From NCBI RefSeq assembly GCF_008830225.1, contig NZ_WAIE01000001.1, positions 248,001 to 312,000 on the forward strand: a stretch of 64,000 nt of DNA. Direction: 5' to 3'. The notes under the pieces were generated by a model, which saw nothing but the letters and a program-made list of their open reading frames with translations, was not told the origin of the DNA and made no database searches. The stretch is from Pseudodesulfovibrio senegalensis. Lineage in GTDB: Bacteria > Desulfobacterota > Desulfovibrionia > Desulfovibrionales > Desulfovibrionaceae. Numbering within the stretch: the first letter of the stretch is position 1; the number at the start of each line of letters is the position of its first letter. The translations under genes were made by a program, and so were the position numbers. Shown one piece after another: positions 12,146 to 21,857 of this stretch.

Positions 12146-12466
12146 GTGCCCATTTACGAATACAAGTGTGAGAAATGCGGTCACGTTTTCGAGGAGTGGC
12201 AGTCCGGCTTTGAAGAGCGCGAGCTGCCCTGTCCGAAATGCGAGGCCGGGTCAAAGCGGCTGATTTCCAATACTTCGTTCGTACTCAAGGGAACCGGATG
12301 GTACGTCACCGACTATGCCGGTAAGAATCCGTCCAACGGTTCCTCGGATGAAGCAGGCGGCGCGGAAAGCAACGCATCCGATGCGGGCAGTGCCGACGCA
12401 TCCGCACAAACGGCTTCCTCAGACACGGATACTTCCTCGGCCACGGCCGCGGACTCCGCATCCTAG
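12146..12466 (+). CDS. FmdB-family zinc-ribbon protein
   Basis: The gene encodes 106 residues. The first 40 form the FmdB/CxxC zinc ribbon: [16 protein letters not shown] followed by a second CPKC pair. This is the usual putative regulatory-protein signature. The rest is a low-complexity Ser/Asp/Ala tail of about 50 residues, probably disordered. The start is GTG with a strong site (AAAGGAG). A hairpin terminator follows the stop at once. The exact role of FmdB proteins is poorly defined, and nothing here narrows it. Confidence 0.88.
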   Translation: MPIYEYKCEKCGHVFEEWQSGFEERELPCPKCEAGSKRLISNTSFVLKGTGWYVTDYAGKNPSNGSSDEAGGAESNASDAGSADASAQTASSDTDTSSATAADSAS

Positions 12467-12477
12467 GAAGTGGAAGA

Positions 12478-12502
12478 AGGCAGCGCGTGCTGCCTTTTTT
12501 TT
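12478..12502 (+). terminator. Rho-independent terminator after the FmdB gene
   Basis: A GGCAGC/GCTGCC hairpin with a four-base loop is followed by eight T. It separates the FmdB gene from purB, although the purB start lies only 31 bases beyond, so some read-through is possible. Confidence 0.8.
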
Positions 12503-12532
12503 GGTTGGAACAGACAATACGGGAGCAGGCAG

Positions 12533-13834
12533 ATGATCGAACGCTATTCCAGGCCGGAAATGGCGGCGTTGTGGACCTTGGAAAACAAGTTTCGTGTATG
12601 GCTTGAAGTGGAAATGGCCGTATGTGAAGCCTGGTGCGAGATGGGCAGGATTTCCGAAGAGGCCATGGCCGAGATTCGTGAAAAAGCGGATTTCGATGTG
12701 GACAGGATTCTGGAAATCGAAAAGACCACCAAGCACGATGTCATAGCCTTTCTTACCGCCGTGGAGGAAAAGGTCGGACCGCGCTCCCGCTACATTCACC
12801 TCGGCTGCACCTCTTCGGACATCGTGGACACGGCCAACGGCGTGCTGCTGACCCGCGCGGGCAACCTTGTTGCCCAGGCTTTGGACAAGCTGCTGGACGC
12901 CCTGTACGACCTGGCGCATGAGCACAAGGGCCTTTTGTGCATGGGCCGCACCCACGGCATTCATGCCGAACCCACCACCTACGGGCTCAAGTTTGCGGGA
13001 TTCTATGCCGAATTCCTGCGTCATCGCGAACGCTTCGAGGCAGCTCGCGAGGCCGTGCGCGTGGGCAAGATTTCCGGGGCCGTGGGCACCTATGCGCACC
13101 TCAGTCCCGAACTGGAGGAAAACGCCTGCACCCGGTTGGGGCTCAAGCCGGACGTGCACTCCACGCAGATCGTGCAGCGGGACCGCTACGCGCAGTTCTT
13201 TACCACGCTGGCCCTGATGGCCGGTGGTATCGAGCGGCTGGGTGTTGAGCTTCGCCATCTGCAGCGCACCGAGGTGCTTGAGGTGGAAGAAGGTTTTTCC
13301 AAGGGCCAGAAAGGCTCGTCGGCCATGCCGCACAAAAAGAATCCCATCTCCGCGGAAAACCTGTGCGGACTTTCCCGTCTGGTGCGTTCCAACGCGGTCG
13401 CTTCCATGGAAAACCAGGCCCTGTGGCATGAACGGGACATCAGTCATTCCTCGGTTGAGCGAGTCATCATGCCGGACAGCACCATGCTCATGGATTACAT
13501 TCTGCAACGCATGGCGGGCGTGCTCAGCCGTCTGGTGGTCAAGAAGGACAACATTGACCGCAACATGGCCGCATCATTCGGACTTTTCTATTCGCAGCGG
13601 GTGCTGGGCAAGCTCATCGATTCCGGCCTGCGTCGTCAGACCGCCTATGAAATGGTTCAGAGAGTGGCCATGCACTGCTGGGAAAGCAAGGTTCATTTCG
13701 AGGGGCAAATACGCAAGGATGCTGAAATCAATACGCATCTTTCGTCTAAGGACCTTGACGATGCTTTTGACCCGAATTATTACAAACAGTATGAAGACGC
13801 GATTTTCGAGCGCGTTTTCGTTGCAGGTGCATGA
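12533..13834 (+). CDS. purB: Adenylosuccinate lyase
   Basis: PurB makes AMP from adenylosuccinate and AICAR from SAICAR in purine synthesis, in the cytoplasm. The 433-residue length is typical. The fumarase/aspartase-superfamily signature reads SSAMPHKKNP near residue 263, and the conserved TSSDIVDTA (about 90) and GRTHG (about 141) segments are present. The ATG at 12533 (MIERYSRPEM) has an upstream GGGAGCAGGC. The frame continues upstream through the terminator and is rejected. It overlaps pyrE by four bases. Confidence 0.97.
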   Translation: MIERYSRPEMAALWTLENKFRVWLEVEMAVCEAWCEMGRISEEAMAEIREKADFDVDRILEIEKTTKHDVIAFLTAVEEKVGPRSRYIHLGCTSSDIVDTANGVLLTRAGNLVAQALDKLLDALYDLAHEHKGLLCMGRTHGIHAEPTTYGLKFAGFYAEFLRHRERFEAAREAVRVGKISGAVGTYAHLSPELEENACTRLGLKPDVHSTQIVQRDRYAQFFTTLALMAGGIERLGVELRHLQRTEVLEVEEGFSKGQKGSSAMPHKKNPISAENLCGLSRLVRSNAVASMENQALWHERDISHSSVERVIMPDSTMLMDYILQRMAGVLSRLVVKKDNIDRNMAASFGLFYSQRVLGKLIDSGLRRQTAYEMVQRVAMHCWESKVHFEGQIRKDAEINTHLSSKDLDDAFDPNYYKQYEDAIFERVFVAGA

Positions 13835-14394
13835 TGAACGACATGAAAAAACGTCTGGCCCGGCTGCTCATGGACCTTTCCTACAGGGAAGGTGAGGTGA
13901 CACTGACCTCCGGCCGCAAGAGCGACTACTATTTCGACTGCAAGCAGACCGCCCTGCATCCCGAGGGCAGCTGGCTGGTAGGAATGTGTTTTCTCGACCT
14001 GCTGGGCAAGTACGATATCCAGGGCGTGGGCGGCATGACCCTGGGCGCGGATCCGCTGGTTTCGTCGGTGACCGTTTTGTCCCACGTGGAAAAACGGCCG
14101 CTGCCCGGCTTCATCATTCGCAAGAAGTCCAAGGGGCATGGCACCAACCAGTATCTGGAGGGCCTGCAGAATTTCAAGCCGGGCATGAAGGTCGCCCTGC
14201 TTGAGGACGTCGTTACCACCGGGGGGACGCTGGTGACGGCCGCGGAACGGGTGCGTGATGCCGGGCTGGAGATAGCCGCGGTCATCAGCGTGCTGGACCG
14301 CGAAGAGGGCGGCCGGGAGAATCTCGCCAAGGCCGGCCTGCAACTGGATTCCATATTCACGCGCGGCGAATTGCTCGAGGCTGCTTCCCGATAG
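13831..14394 (+). CDS. pyrE: Orotate phosphoribosyltransferase
   Basis: PyrE joins orotate and PRPP to give OMP in pyrimidine synthesis. The 187-residue protein has the PRPP-binding loop ALLEDVVTTGGT near residue 125 and the flexible KSKGHGTN region near residue 90. The start overlaps the purB stop (ATGA), giving coupled purine/pyrimidine genes. It is followed after 35 bases by the cell-wall genes on the same strand. Confidence 0.96.
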   Translation: MMNDMKKRLARLLMDLSYREGEVTLTSGRKSDYYFDCKQTALHPEGSWLVGMCFLDLLGKYDIQGVGGMTLGADPLVSSVTVLSHVEKRPLPGFIIRKKSKGHGTNQYLEGLQNFKPGMKVALLEDVVTTGGTLVTAAERVRDAGLEIAAVISVLDREEGGRENLAKAGLQLDSIFTRGELLEAASR

Positions 14395-14429
14395 CCTCGC
14401 CATCCGCCGCATCGGGCACGGGATAGTCT

Positions 14430-15686
14430 ATGCGGGTATTGTTGGTTCTAATCATGGCTTTGTGCTGTTGTCCGGCCTTTGCGGACGACGGCTGGAGGCC
14501 TACGCTCACTTCCCACCAATGGGTGCCGGAGCGCTTGCTGGCCATCGACAAGGATGACCAGCGCCTTTTTGTGCTGCAACACGAAAGTCCCATCAAGGCG
14601 GTCATGGAGTTGCCCTGCACCACGGGACAGGCCCAGGGCGACAAAATGGTGCGCGGCGACCTGCGCACGCCCGAGGGAACGTATTTCCTCGGGAGGCGCA
14701 TCCAGCGTCCCCTTGGTTGGGATTTGTACGGCAATATTGCGTATTCATTGAATTATCCTAATCCCGTCGATCGGATCAAGGGCAAGACGGGTTCCGGCAT
14801 CTGGCTGCATGGCCGGGGCAAGGCGCTCACCCCTCGCGACACACGGGGCTGCATCGCGCTCAAGGCTTCGGACCTGGAGTCGCTGGGAAGCGACCTGTAT
14901 CCGGGTATGCCCGTCGTGGTGGCCGAAGACGTTTCATGGAAGCCCGATTCGGGTACCGAGGGCAAGCTGGCCGCGGAGCTGGTTCAGGAAGTGCGCAACT
15001 GGGCACGGGACTGGGAAAGCCGTTCCGGAAAATTTTTCGTCCATTTCGATCCCGTGGCCTTCACCCTGTCGGGCAGCGGGGACTTTGCGGCCTACAAGAG
15101 CCACAAGGAAAGCATTTTCCGCAGCACGCCGTGGCTGCACGTGATGGTGGACAATGTCCGCGCCATTGCCGGTCCCGATTACTGGGTGACCTGTTTCGAT
15201 CAGTTCTACCGTTCGCCCAGCCTGGCCCAGACCGTGGGAAAGCGCCTTTACTGGATGCGCACGGCCAAGGGCGGCTGGGTCGTGGTGGGCAGGGAGTACA
15301 CCCGTCCGCAGCAGGATCTTGCCCCGCAATATTTCAAGGTCATGGACAAGCGCATCAGGCCCGTGATCCGCAAATGGGCTGCCGCGTGGCAGGATGCGGA
15401 CATGGAATCCTACCTGTCCTTCTATGGCACGGATGCCGTTCAGGGGGATTACCGGGGTGCCGAAGCCATACGCGAATATAAAAATGCGTTGTGGGAGGAA
15501 AAGGCTCCTGTTAAGGTAACTGTTGACGATGTGAAGATTTTTCCTGATTCCAAGGGGCTTCGGGTTGATTTTGTGCAGGAGTACGAGGATGCGAGCGGCT
15601 ATGCGGACAGGGGACACAAGACGCTGGTGCTCGCACCGGTGGGCGATGGCTGGAAAATCGAACGAGAAGAGTGGAGAAGGCTCTGA
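14430..15686 (+). CDS. L,D-transpeptidase/L,D-carboxypeptidase of the Csd6/Pgp2 type
   Basis: This 418-residue secreted enzyme has a signal peptide ending at about PAFADD, then a YkuD catalytic domain with His127 (LHGRG) and catalytic Cys141 (TRGCIAL). A long C-terminal part ends in an NTF2/SnoaL-like fold of about 110 residues (FKVMDKRIRPVIRKWAAAW onward). YkuD plus a C-terminal NTF2-like domain is the architecture of Helicobacter Csd6 and Campylobacter Pgp2, which trim peptidoglycan tetrapeptides to tripeptides. The next-but-one gene resembles their partner Csd4/Pgp1, supporting that reading over a plain cross-linking transpeptidase. Its stop shares a base with the next start (TGATG). Confidence 0.82.
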   Translation: MRVLLVLIMALCCCPAFADDGWRPTLTSHQWVPERLLAIDKDDQRLFVLQHESPIKAVMELPCTTGQAQGDKMVRGDLRTPEGTYFLGRRIQRPLGWDLYGNIAYSLNYPNPVDRIKGKTGSGIWLHGRGKALTPRDTRGCIALKASDLESLGSDLYPGMPVVVAEDVSWKPDSGTEGKLAAELVQEVRNWARDWESRSGKFFVHFDPVAFTLSGSGDFAAYKSHKESIFRSTPWLHVMVDNVRAIAGPDYWVTCFDQFYRSPSLAQTVGKRLYWMRTAKGGWVVVGREYTRPQQDLAPQYFKVMDKRIRPVIRKWAAAWQDADMESYLSFYGTDAVQGDYRGAEAIREYKNALWEEKAPVKVTVDDVKIFPDSKGLRVDFVQEYEDASGYADRGHKTLVLAPVGDGWKIEREEWRRL

Positions 15687-16384
15687 TGAGCAATTCGAAA
15701 TATAGCGTTCTCTTCATGCGCGACGACACGGATGTCAAGCGATACAGGCTCAGCCCCTTCTGGCTGCGCTTGTTTTTCTTTTCGCAGATATTCATGTTGT
15801 TGTGTGCCGGGGGCGGCATGTACATGGGGCTTCGCGGCTGGTGGCAGAACGCTGAATTGCTGGCCCAGAAAAAGAATCTGGAGCAGCGCCTTGTGGATGC
15901 TGAAGTCCGTCTGGAACGGCTAGGCAACATGGAAAAGATTCTCCAGTCCTACGATCCCAAGGAATTGCAGGCTCTTCTGTCCTCGGCATCCGAGGAAACC
16001 CCGGTCAATCAGCCCAGTCTGGATTTGCGCAAGATTTTTTCCCGGGTGGATACCCGTCAGGTGGGAGTGGAAAACCTTCAGGCCCGCATATCCGGTTCCA
16101 AGGCCTCGGTCAGTTTTGAACTGAACAACATGCAGACCACCAAGTCCATGGCCGGTGTGGTTGATTTCGCCTTTGTCAAAAAGAACGGCGAAGAAGTGAC
16201 CATCAAGACAAACAAGAACGACCTGACGTTCCAGATTCAGCGCTTCAAGCGTATCCGCACCTCGTTCATCATGCCCAACGGGGTGAAAAAAGAAGATGTT
16301 TTCGGCATCCGGCTGGAGATCAGAGACAATGATGGAACGGTCATTTTTTCGGAAACATATCCGCTGTACAATATTCTGGCTTAG
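15686..16384 (+). CDS. Membrane-anchored coiled-coil protein of the cell-wall operon
   Basis: The gene encodes 232 residues. One transmembrane helix lies near residues 27-48 after a positively charged cytoplasmic N-terminus. A coiled-coil-like segment follows (about 55-85), and a beta-rich C-terminal domain of about 120 residues should be periplasmic. The ATG at 15686 overlaps the preceding stop, and the following gene starts 56 bases inside this one. Tight coupling with two peptidoglycan hydrolase-like genes suggests a scaffold or localisation role, similar in concept to Helicobacter Csd5/Csd7. I see no sequence match to those by eye, so this is inference. Confidence 0.75.
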   Translation: MSNSKYSVLFMRDDTDVKRYRLSPFWLRLFFFSQIFMLLCAGGGMYMGLRGWWQNAELLAQKKNLEQRLVDAEVRLERLGNMEKILQSYDPKELQALLSSASEETPVNQPSLDLRKIFSRVDTRQVGVENLQARISGSKASVSFELNNMQTTKSMAGVVDFAFVKKNGEEVTIKTNKNDLTFQIQRFKRIRTSFIMPNGVKKEDVFGIRLEIRDNDGTVIFSETYPLYNILA

Positions 16385-18107
16385 CCTGGCCCTGCTCATC
16401 CTGGCCGCATCCGCGGCCCAGGCCGGCACGTGGGAATATGTGTTTTTCAAGGGTACCCAGTACCCGCTCAAGGTCGTGTTCATCAAGGGCGACCTGCCTG
16501 GTCCCACGGTCATGGTCCAGGGCGGCATTCAGGGAGACGAGCGCTCCGGCTTCATTACGGCGCAGCTGCTTTCCCGCTCCACCATCCGCAAGGGAAATCT
16601 CATCGTCCTCCCCCGGGCCAACGTTCCTTCCATCAATTTGTGCCGCCGCCAGATCAACGTGGACATGAACCGGCGGTTTGACCGGAATTACAACCGTTTT
16701 TACGAAGACCGCGTGGCGCGGGTCATCCGTTTTCTGCTGCCGCGGTGCGATGCCTTCATCCACCTGCACGAAGGCAGCGGGTTTTACTACCCCACCTATG
16801 TGAACAACCTGCGCAATCCCAAGCGTTATGGACAGTCCATCATTGTGGACACCCTGCTCTGGAAGGGCGCCAAGCACAGCATCAACCTCGAAACCACGGT
16901 CAAGGACGTGCTGGCGCGGCTGAACAACGGCATTCCCCACGATTACCAGTTCCAGCTGTTCAATACCCGGACGTTCGACAAGGCCACCAGCTATCCGGAG
17001 ATGCGCAAGTCGTTGACCTGCTACGCGCTGGCCGAACACAACATCCCGGCACTGGCCGTGGAGGTCAGCAAGGATATCGTGCAGTTGGACTGGAAGGTTG
17101 GCCAGCAGTTGCAGGCCACCTGCCTGCTTTTGGCGCAGTTCGGGGTGGAGGCGGTTCCCCCGGTTTTTACCGGCAACGACATCAAACGGTACGCCGCCAC
17201 CGGGGTGCGGGTCACGGTCAACGGCCGTCCCGTGGACAATGGCGGGGTCATCAGGCTTGCCCCCGGCGCCACGCTGGATGTGGAACCCGAACAGACCGGA
17301 GTCGAGAATTTCGAGCCTTCGCTGGCCCTGTTCGCCTCGGATCGTCCCGGGGTGAATCTCATCGGTGCCCGGCGCATGGCTCTGGAGCGGTTTTCCAATC
17401 TGGAACTGCGCGTGGACGGCAGCCGACTGGCCCGGACCCGTGTGGCCTGGACCGGGACCATGCCTTCAAGCCCTAGCGACGACGAGCCGGTCTTCGTGTG
17501 CTGGCTGAACGGCAATCCCGTGTTCGTGCGCGGGGGCGGGGTGTTGCATGCGGTGCTGGGCGACCAGCTCATTCTGGAGGGCGTGTACGGCGGCAAGAAA
17601 CGCGAGGTGGTCAATTTCAAGGGTTTTGTGGCCATCCCGTGGAACAATACCGGACAGGACCTCGGTTGGGAGATCATTCTCGACCCGGAAAATTTCCTCG
17701 GACACTATGCGCTTGATGCCAAGATTCCGGGAGCACAGCGCTTCAAGGTGGTACGGGAGACCCCGGGCGTGCGCCCCGCGCATTTTTACGTGGAGGTGGC
17801 CCCGCGTCAGGTCCATGCCCTGCGCCTAGCGGACAGGCACGGTCAGTCTCTGCTCATACCGTGGAGCAAGGGCGGAACCTATTCGCTTCCCGAAGGGGAG
17901 TACGTGCTGCAGGAAGCCTGGAGCAACGGCCCGGACAGCAAGCTCGTTGCCATGGTGAACGGCACGCCCCTGAACAAGGGGGAATCTTTCCGGATTGATG
18001 CGGACAAGGCCGCCAGCATGACGGTTCGTCAGGCCACCACATTCGGCGAGCTGGGCACCATGACGTTCACAGCCTCCCGGCTTGCCGCGGCGCAGCCCCT
18101 CAACTGA
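16329..18107 (+). CDS. M14/M99-type D,L-carboxypeptidase, Csd4/Pgp1-like
   Basis: This secreted protein of about 592 residues has a signal peptide (IFWLSLALLILAASAAQAG) and an N-terminal metallocarboxypeptidase domain. The zinc site reads QGDE (Gln68, Glu71) with a later HLHEGSGFYY (His145/147). Use of Gln instead of His in the zinc motif is the hallmark described for Helicobacter Csd4, which cuts tripeptides to dipeptides and sets helical shape. The long C-terminal part is beta-rich and may hold wall-binding domains. The first of two adjacent ATG codons is chosen. It overlaps the membrane coiled-coil gene by 56 bases and follows the YkuD gene in one operon. Confidence 0.83.
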   Translation: MMERSFFRKHIRCTIFWLSLALLILAASAAQAGTWEYVFFKGTQYPLKVVFIKGDLPGPTVMVQGGIQGDERSGFITAQLLSRSTIRKGNLIVLPRANVPSINLCRRQINVDMNRRFDRNYNRFYEDRVARVIRFLLPRCDAFIHLHEGSGFYYPTYVNNLRNPKRYGQSIIVDTLLWKGAKHSINLETTVKDVLARLNNGIPHDYQFQLFNTRTFDKATSYPEMRKSLTCYALAEHNIPALAVEVSKDIVQLDWKVGQQLQATCLLLAQFGVEAVPPVFTGNDIKRYAATGVRVTVNGRPVDNGGVIRLAPGATLDVEPEQTGVENFEPSLALFASDRPGVNLIGARRMALERFSNLELRVDGSRLARTRVAWTGTMPSSPSDDEPVFVCWLNGNPVFVRGGGVLHAVLGDQLILEGVYGGKKREVVNFKGFVAIPWNNTGQDLGWEIILDPENFLGHYALDAKIPGAQRFKVVRETPGVRPAHFYVEVAPRQVHALRLADRHGQSLLIPWSKGGTYSLPEGEYVLQEAWSNGPDSKLVAMVNGTPLNKGESFRIDADKAASMTVRQATTFGELGTMTFTASRLAAAQPLN

Positions 18108-18126
18108 CGCTTTTGCGCGCTTTCAT

Positions 18127-18585
18127 TCAGGAGCGTTCTTTCCAGACCTGTTCATACAGGGTACATGTTTCGCCTATTTCCCGCATGGTGATTTCCGCCT
18201 GTCGCCGGACCGTGTCCGGATGGCTGCGCATGGCGATAAGCCTGTTCAGTTCCACCAGTTCCGGGTAGTCGTCCAGACATTCCTCTTCCACGGTTTCCTT
18301 GTCCGGAACGGGCGCGTCCAGCTCCTGTACCCGGCAGCCCAGGGGGCTTGCCAGCATGTTCAGGGCCGCCCGCACTGTTTCTTCGCCCCCGGCTTGCACC
18401 ACCAGTTTGAACATGGCGATGAGCCTGTCCAGCGGGTTGCGCTGGGCATCCTCGAATCGCGGGTCCATGCAGTAGCGGTTGATCTGGGTTCTGCCTCGGG
18501 AAAAAATCTTTTGGAGCCGCGTTGTTCCCAGCAGGCGTTTGCAGCTCTGCATCACTTCCCAGGTTTCCGTTTCCAGACGGTTCAT
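18127..18585 (-). CDS. Hypothetical protein, soluble, helical
   Basis: The gene encodes 152 residues with no signal or membrane segment. It is charged and probably all-helical, with five Cys residues (for example SCKRLL, RYCMD, EEECLDD, GETCTL). The ATG at 18585 has GGAGACGACA before it, better than the upstream alternative at 18621. It converges on the cell-wall operon with a 19-base gap. No family recognised. Confidence 0.65.
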   Translation of the reverse strand: MNRLETETWEVMQSCKRLLGTTRLQKIFSRGRTQINRYCMDPRFEDAQRNPLDRLIAMFKLVVQAGGEETVRAALNMLASPLGCRVQELDAPVPDKETVEEECLDDYPELVELNRLIAMRSHPDTVRRQAEITMREIGETCTLYEQVWKERS

Positions 18586-18782
18586 TGTCGTCTCCAGCAA
18601 TGTTAAGGATTTGGCCGGCACTGCGCAGGCTCGGAATGTATGAGTATTCCTTCATGTTTTCTGTTGTTTTGTAATATACTTTGTCATCTCACCGTGGTAA
18701 CGTTGAATCAATATTTTTAATTTATTGAGTGGTGGAATTTCTGTTTCAATCTCTTGGTAGTAATACTGCGAGGAAGGTCCTG

Positions 18783-21092
18783 ATGTTCAAACGGTTCATG
18801 GTAAAAAGCGTTGCCACGGAATTCTGTGCAACAATATCCCTACTGTTGATTGTACTTGTATCGGCCTTGGTGATGTATATCAATACGACCAGTTATGAGA
18901 TGGTCAAGGATACCCAGCTCAAGGATATGCGCCAGCTCAACCAGAGCGCGCTTTTTTCGTTGGAAGAGTATCTGGCCCGCTATCAAACCGTGGTCAAGAC
19001 TCTGGCGCAGAATCCTTCCGTGGTCACCGCGCTTTCATATAACAACGCCGGTCGCACGAAAAGCATCCTGCAAAAGCTTGTGGCGGCCGACCCGGGAATC
19101 GCCTCTGCAGTGATTTTCAAGAAGGACGGCTCAGTTCTGGCCAAAATCGGTGCGGACGGAGAACCCGCAGAGGCGGAGAGCGTTGCCGAGACCCCGTATT
19201 TCAAATCCCTGTTCGGAAGCAATGCCAAGTCCTTTATTTCGGATAAGCCCATGGTGAACCCCTCGGGCCGCAACCTGTTTTTCATGGCTGAGCGGGTTTT
19301 CGATTCCGGCGGCGTGGCGCTTGAAATCGACCTCAAGCTGTTTACCGAGCGTTTCATCAAGACTCTGAGTATCGGTTCGGACGGGTACGCCTACATGATG
19401 ACCGGCTCGGGAACCATCGTGAGCCACCCCAACCCCAAGGTGGTGGGCAAGCGCTCCAGCGTCATCGACACGCTGCTCAAGGTCAAGGAGCAGGGTAAGG
19501 AAAATTATTTCTTCTACAATTACAAAGGGCGCGACAAGGTCCAATCCTTCCGCTCCGAGCCGCTTACCGGCTGGCTGATCAGCATAACCGTGTACGTGGA
19601 TGACCTGACATCCGTTGCCGACCGGCAGCAGATGGTCATCATTCTTTCCGGCGTGGTGGGGCTGTTGCTGGCCGTGTTGGTGATTATTCTCGGCTTCCGC
19701 CGCACCATCACCCGTCCGGTGCGCGCCATCATCGAATATGCCAACAGCGTTGCATCCGGCGATTTTCATGCCAAACTTGACGGTACGTTCCGCTATGAAC
19801 TGGGCGAACTGGCCGAGCATCTGGGCAAGATGAGCGGCGACCTCAAGGAAAAATTCGGGTTCGTGCAGGGTGTGCTGGACGGCATCATCCTGCCGTGCGC
19901 GGTCATCGATACCGACGGCTGCATGACCTATCTGAACAAGGACTACCTCGACCTTCTGGGCAAGCCCGGCGATCCGTCGGATTACATGGGCGTCTGTCTG
20001 GACACCTTCATGTACGGGGATTCCGGGGAAAGGGACCTTTCGCAGGCGGCGCTGGAAACAAAGAGTATCCAGCGCGAGGAAAGAGTGCTCAAAACCGAAG
20101 ACGGCCGGGAGATGATCCTCGATATCAGCGCCACGCCCATCTACGATCTGGACGGCGAGATGATCGGCGTGTTCGCCATCTATTACAACATGACGGAAAT
20201 CCGTGCTGCCGAAGAGCGCATCCGTTCCCACGGGGAGCGCATAGCCGAGGCCGCCCAGAATGCCACTGAAATATCGCGTCGGCTGACCGATTCGGCAAAC
20301 GACCTTTCCGAGCAGCTCGAGGATTCGAGGCGCGGCGCCGAGACCCAGAAGGCGCGCACCGGAGAGAACGCCACGGCCATGGAGGAGATGAACGCCACGG
20401 TGCTTGAGGTTGCACGCAACGCAAGCACTGCTGCGGAAAACGCCAATCTCGCCAGTGAAAAGGCCAAGGCCGGCGCCGACGTGGTGGAACGTGCCGTCAC
20501 GTCCATCAATGGCGTCAAGACAAAGGCCGAGAACCTCAGCGAAGTCATGCGCGATCTCGGTTCGCAGGCCGGAGAAATCGGCAAGGTGCTGCAGGTCATC
20601 AACGACATTGCGGACCAGACCAACCTGCTGGCCCTGAACGCGGCCATCGAGGCGGCGCGGGCCGGTGAGGCCGGGCGCGGATTCGCCGTGGTTGCGGACG
20701 AGGTCCGCAAGCTGGCGGAGAAGACCGTGGACGCCACCAAGGAAGTGGGCGGAGTCATCGGCAAGATTCAGGACGGCACTGTGCAGGCAGTGCAGGACAC
20801 GGAGTCCGCAACCGAGGCTGTTTCCGAGAGCACCCAGTTGACCTGGGAGTCGGGCGAGGTGCTCAAGGACATCCTGAGCGTGGTGGAAAGCACCTCTTCC
20901 GAAGTGGCGGCAATAGCCACGGCGGCCGAGGAGCAGTCCGCAGCATCCGAGGAAATCAGCCGCGGAACCTCGGAGATCGACGAGATCTCCACGCTGACCA
21001 TGGAAAACATGGTTCGTTCCAGTCAGGCGGTCAAGGATTTGGAAAAAGAGGCCAACGAGCTTCGCGACCTGATCCTTTCCATGCGCGACTAG
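18783..21092 (+). CDS. Methyl-accepting chemotaxis protein with Cache and PAS domains
   Basis: This 769-residue chemoreceptor has a first membrane helix near residues 13-33, a periplasmic double-Cache-size sensor (about 40-280), a second helix (283-305), HAMP, a PAS domain (about 370-480), and then the methyl-accepting signalling hairpin. The hairpin tip includes [19 protein letters not shown], the CheA/CheW-contact consensus. There is no C-terminal CheR-binding pentapeptide. The ATG at 18783 follows AGGAAGGTCCTG; an upstream frame from 18729 is less likely. PAS plus the nearby hemerythrin gene hints at redox or oxygen sensing, but the ligand is not readable. Confidence 0.94.
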   Translation: MFKRFMVKSVATEFCATISLLLIVLVSALVMYINTTSYEMVKDTQLKDMRQLNQSALFSLEEYLARYQTVVKTLAQNPSVVTALSYNNAGRTKSILQKLVAADPGIASAVIFKKDGSVLAKIGADGEPAEAESVAETPYFKSLFGSNAKSFISDKPMVNPSGRNLFFMAERVFDSGGVALEIDLKLFTERFIKTLSIGSDGYAYMMTGSGTIVSHPNPKVVGKRSSVIDTLLKVKEQGKENYFFYNYKGRDKVQSFRSEPLTGWLISITVYVDDLTSVADRQQMVIILSGVVGLLLAVLVIILGFRRTITRPVRAIIEYANSVASGDFHAKLDGTFRYELGELAEHLGKMSGDLKEKFGFVQGVLDGIILPCAVIDTDGCMTYLNKDYLDLLGKPGDPSDYMGVCLDTFMYGDSGERDLSQAALETKSIQREERVLKTEDGREMILDISATPIYDLDGEMIGVFAIYYNMTEIRAAEERIRSHGERIAEAAQNATEISRRLTDSANDLSEQLEDSRRGAETQKARTGENATAMEEMNATVLEVARNASTAAENANLASEKAKAGADVVERAVTSINGVKTKAENLSEVMRDLGSQAGEIGKVLQVINDIADQTNLLALNAAIEAARAGEAGRGFAVVADEVRKLAEKTVDATKEVGGVIGKIQDGTVQAVQDTESATEAVSESTQLTWESGEVLKDILSVVESTSSEVAAIATAAEEQSAASEEISRGTSEIDEISTLTMENMVRSSQAVKDLEKEANELRDLILSMRD

Positions 21093-21112
21093 GTTCGCTG
21101 AAGATGATCATG

Positions 21113-21145
21113 CAGGGTCCGGGGAGTTTCCTCGGACCCTGTTTT
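21113..21145 (+). terminator. Rho-independent terminator after the chemoreceptor gene
   Basis: A nine-base stem (CAGGGTCCG/CGGACCCTG) with an 11-base loop is followed by TTTT. Confidence 0.75.
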
Positions 21146-21211
21146 CGTTGCAAGGCTTGAAGCGATGCCCCGGATTGGGGTATCCTGTGGAGTATATGCA
21201 GGGAGAAGGCT

Positions 21212-21694
21212 ATGCCGTCCATACAGTGGGAAGATACGCTTGCAATCGGAATTTATGCCATTGACCGGCAGCACATGGATCTTCTGGCGCTGGTCAATGA
21301 GTTTCTGAAGGCCATCGCCCAAAAGCGCGGCAAGGACGTTGTGGAGAAAATCGTGGCCCGGCTCCGGGAATACACGGTGCTGCATTTTCATGACGAGGAA
21401 GCCTACATGAACGAGGTGCGCTACCCCGCGCGGGGAGAGCATCAGATGCGTCATCAGGAACTGGCGCGTGCGGTCAAGCTTTTTCAAAGGGATCTGTACA
21501 AGCATCGGGACGTTCCCGTGGAGCAGTTGCGGCAGTTTCTCAAGGATTGGCTGATCAACCATATTCTGGAACAGGACATGAAGATAGGCAAATGGGTTCG
21601 CGCCGAAGAAGAGCGCAGGAAAATCAAGGCCGGCGAGAAAGAGGTTCCGGTTCAGGGGGAGGTCCCTGAGGACGAGGGAGCAAACGAGGGGTAA
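21212..21694 (+). CDS. Bacteriohemerythrin
   Basis: This 160-residue oxygen-binding di-iron protein carries the hemerythrin ligand set in order: RQHMD near residue 20, HFHDEEAYM near 56-63, HQMRHQEL near 76-80, and NHILEQDMKIG near 117-122. The C-terminal 30 residues form a charged tail. It may store, scavenge or deliver O2 in an anaerobe exposed to air. The gene is single, with its own spacing from the chemoreceptor upstream. Confidence 0.95.
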   Translation: MPSIQWEDTLAIGIYAIDRQHMDLLALVNEFLKAIAQKRGKDVVEKIVARLREYTVLHFHDEEAYMNEVRYPARGEHQMRHQELARAVKLFQRDLYKHRDVPVEQLRQFLKDWLINHILEQDMKIGKWVRAEEERRKIKAGEKEVPVQGEVPEDEGANEG

Positions 21695-21857
21695 GCTGTC
21701 CCGATTCAAGACGGGAGTTGCCCAGTGGAGGGTGCTGGTGTAAGACCTGTGCTGCCGAGGGAGAGTTGGTGGCGTTGCGTCGCGCCGGTTGTGTTTTTTT
21801 TGTTTTTTTGTCCTGTTGCCGAGTGCCCGGGAAAGTGGGTGCAAAGGATGCCGTATT

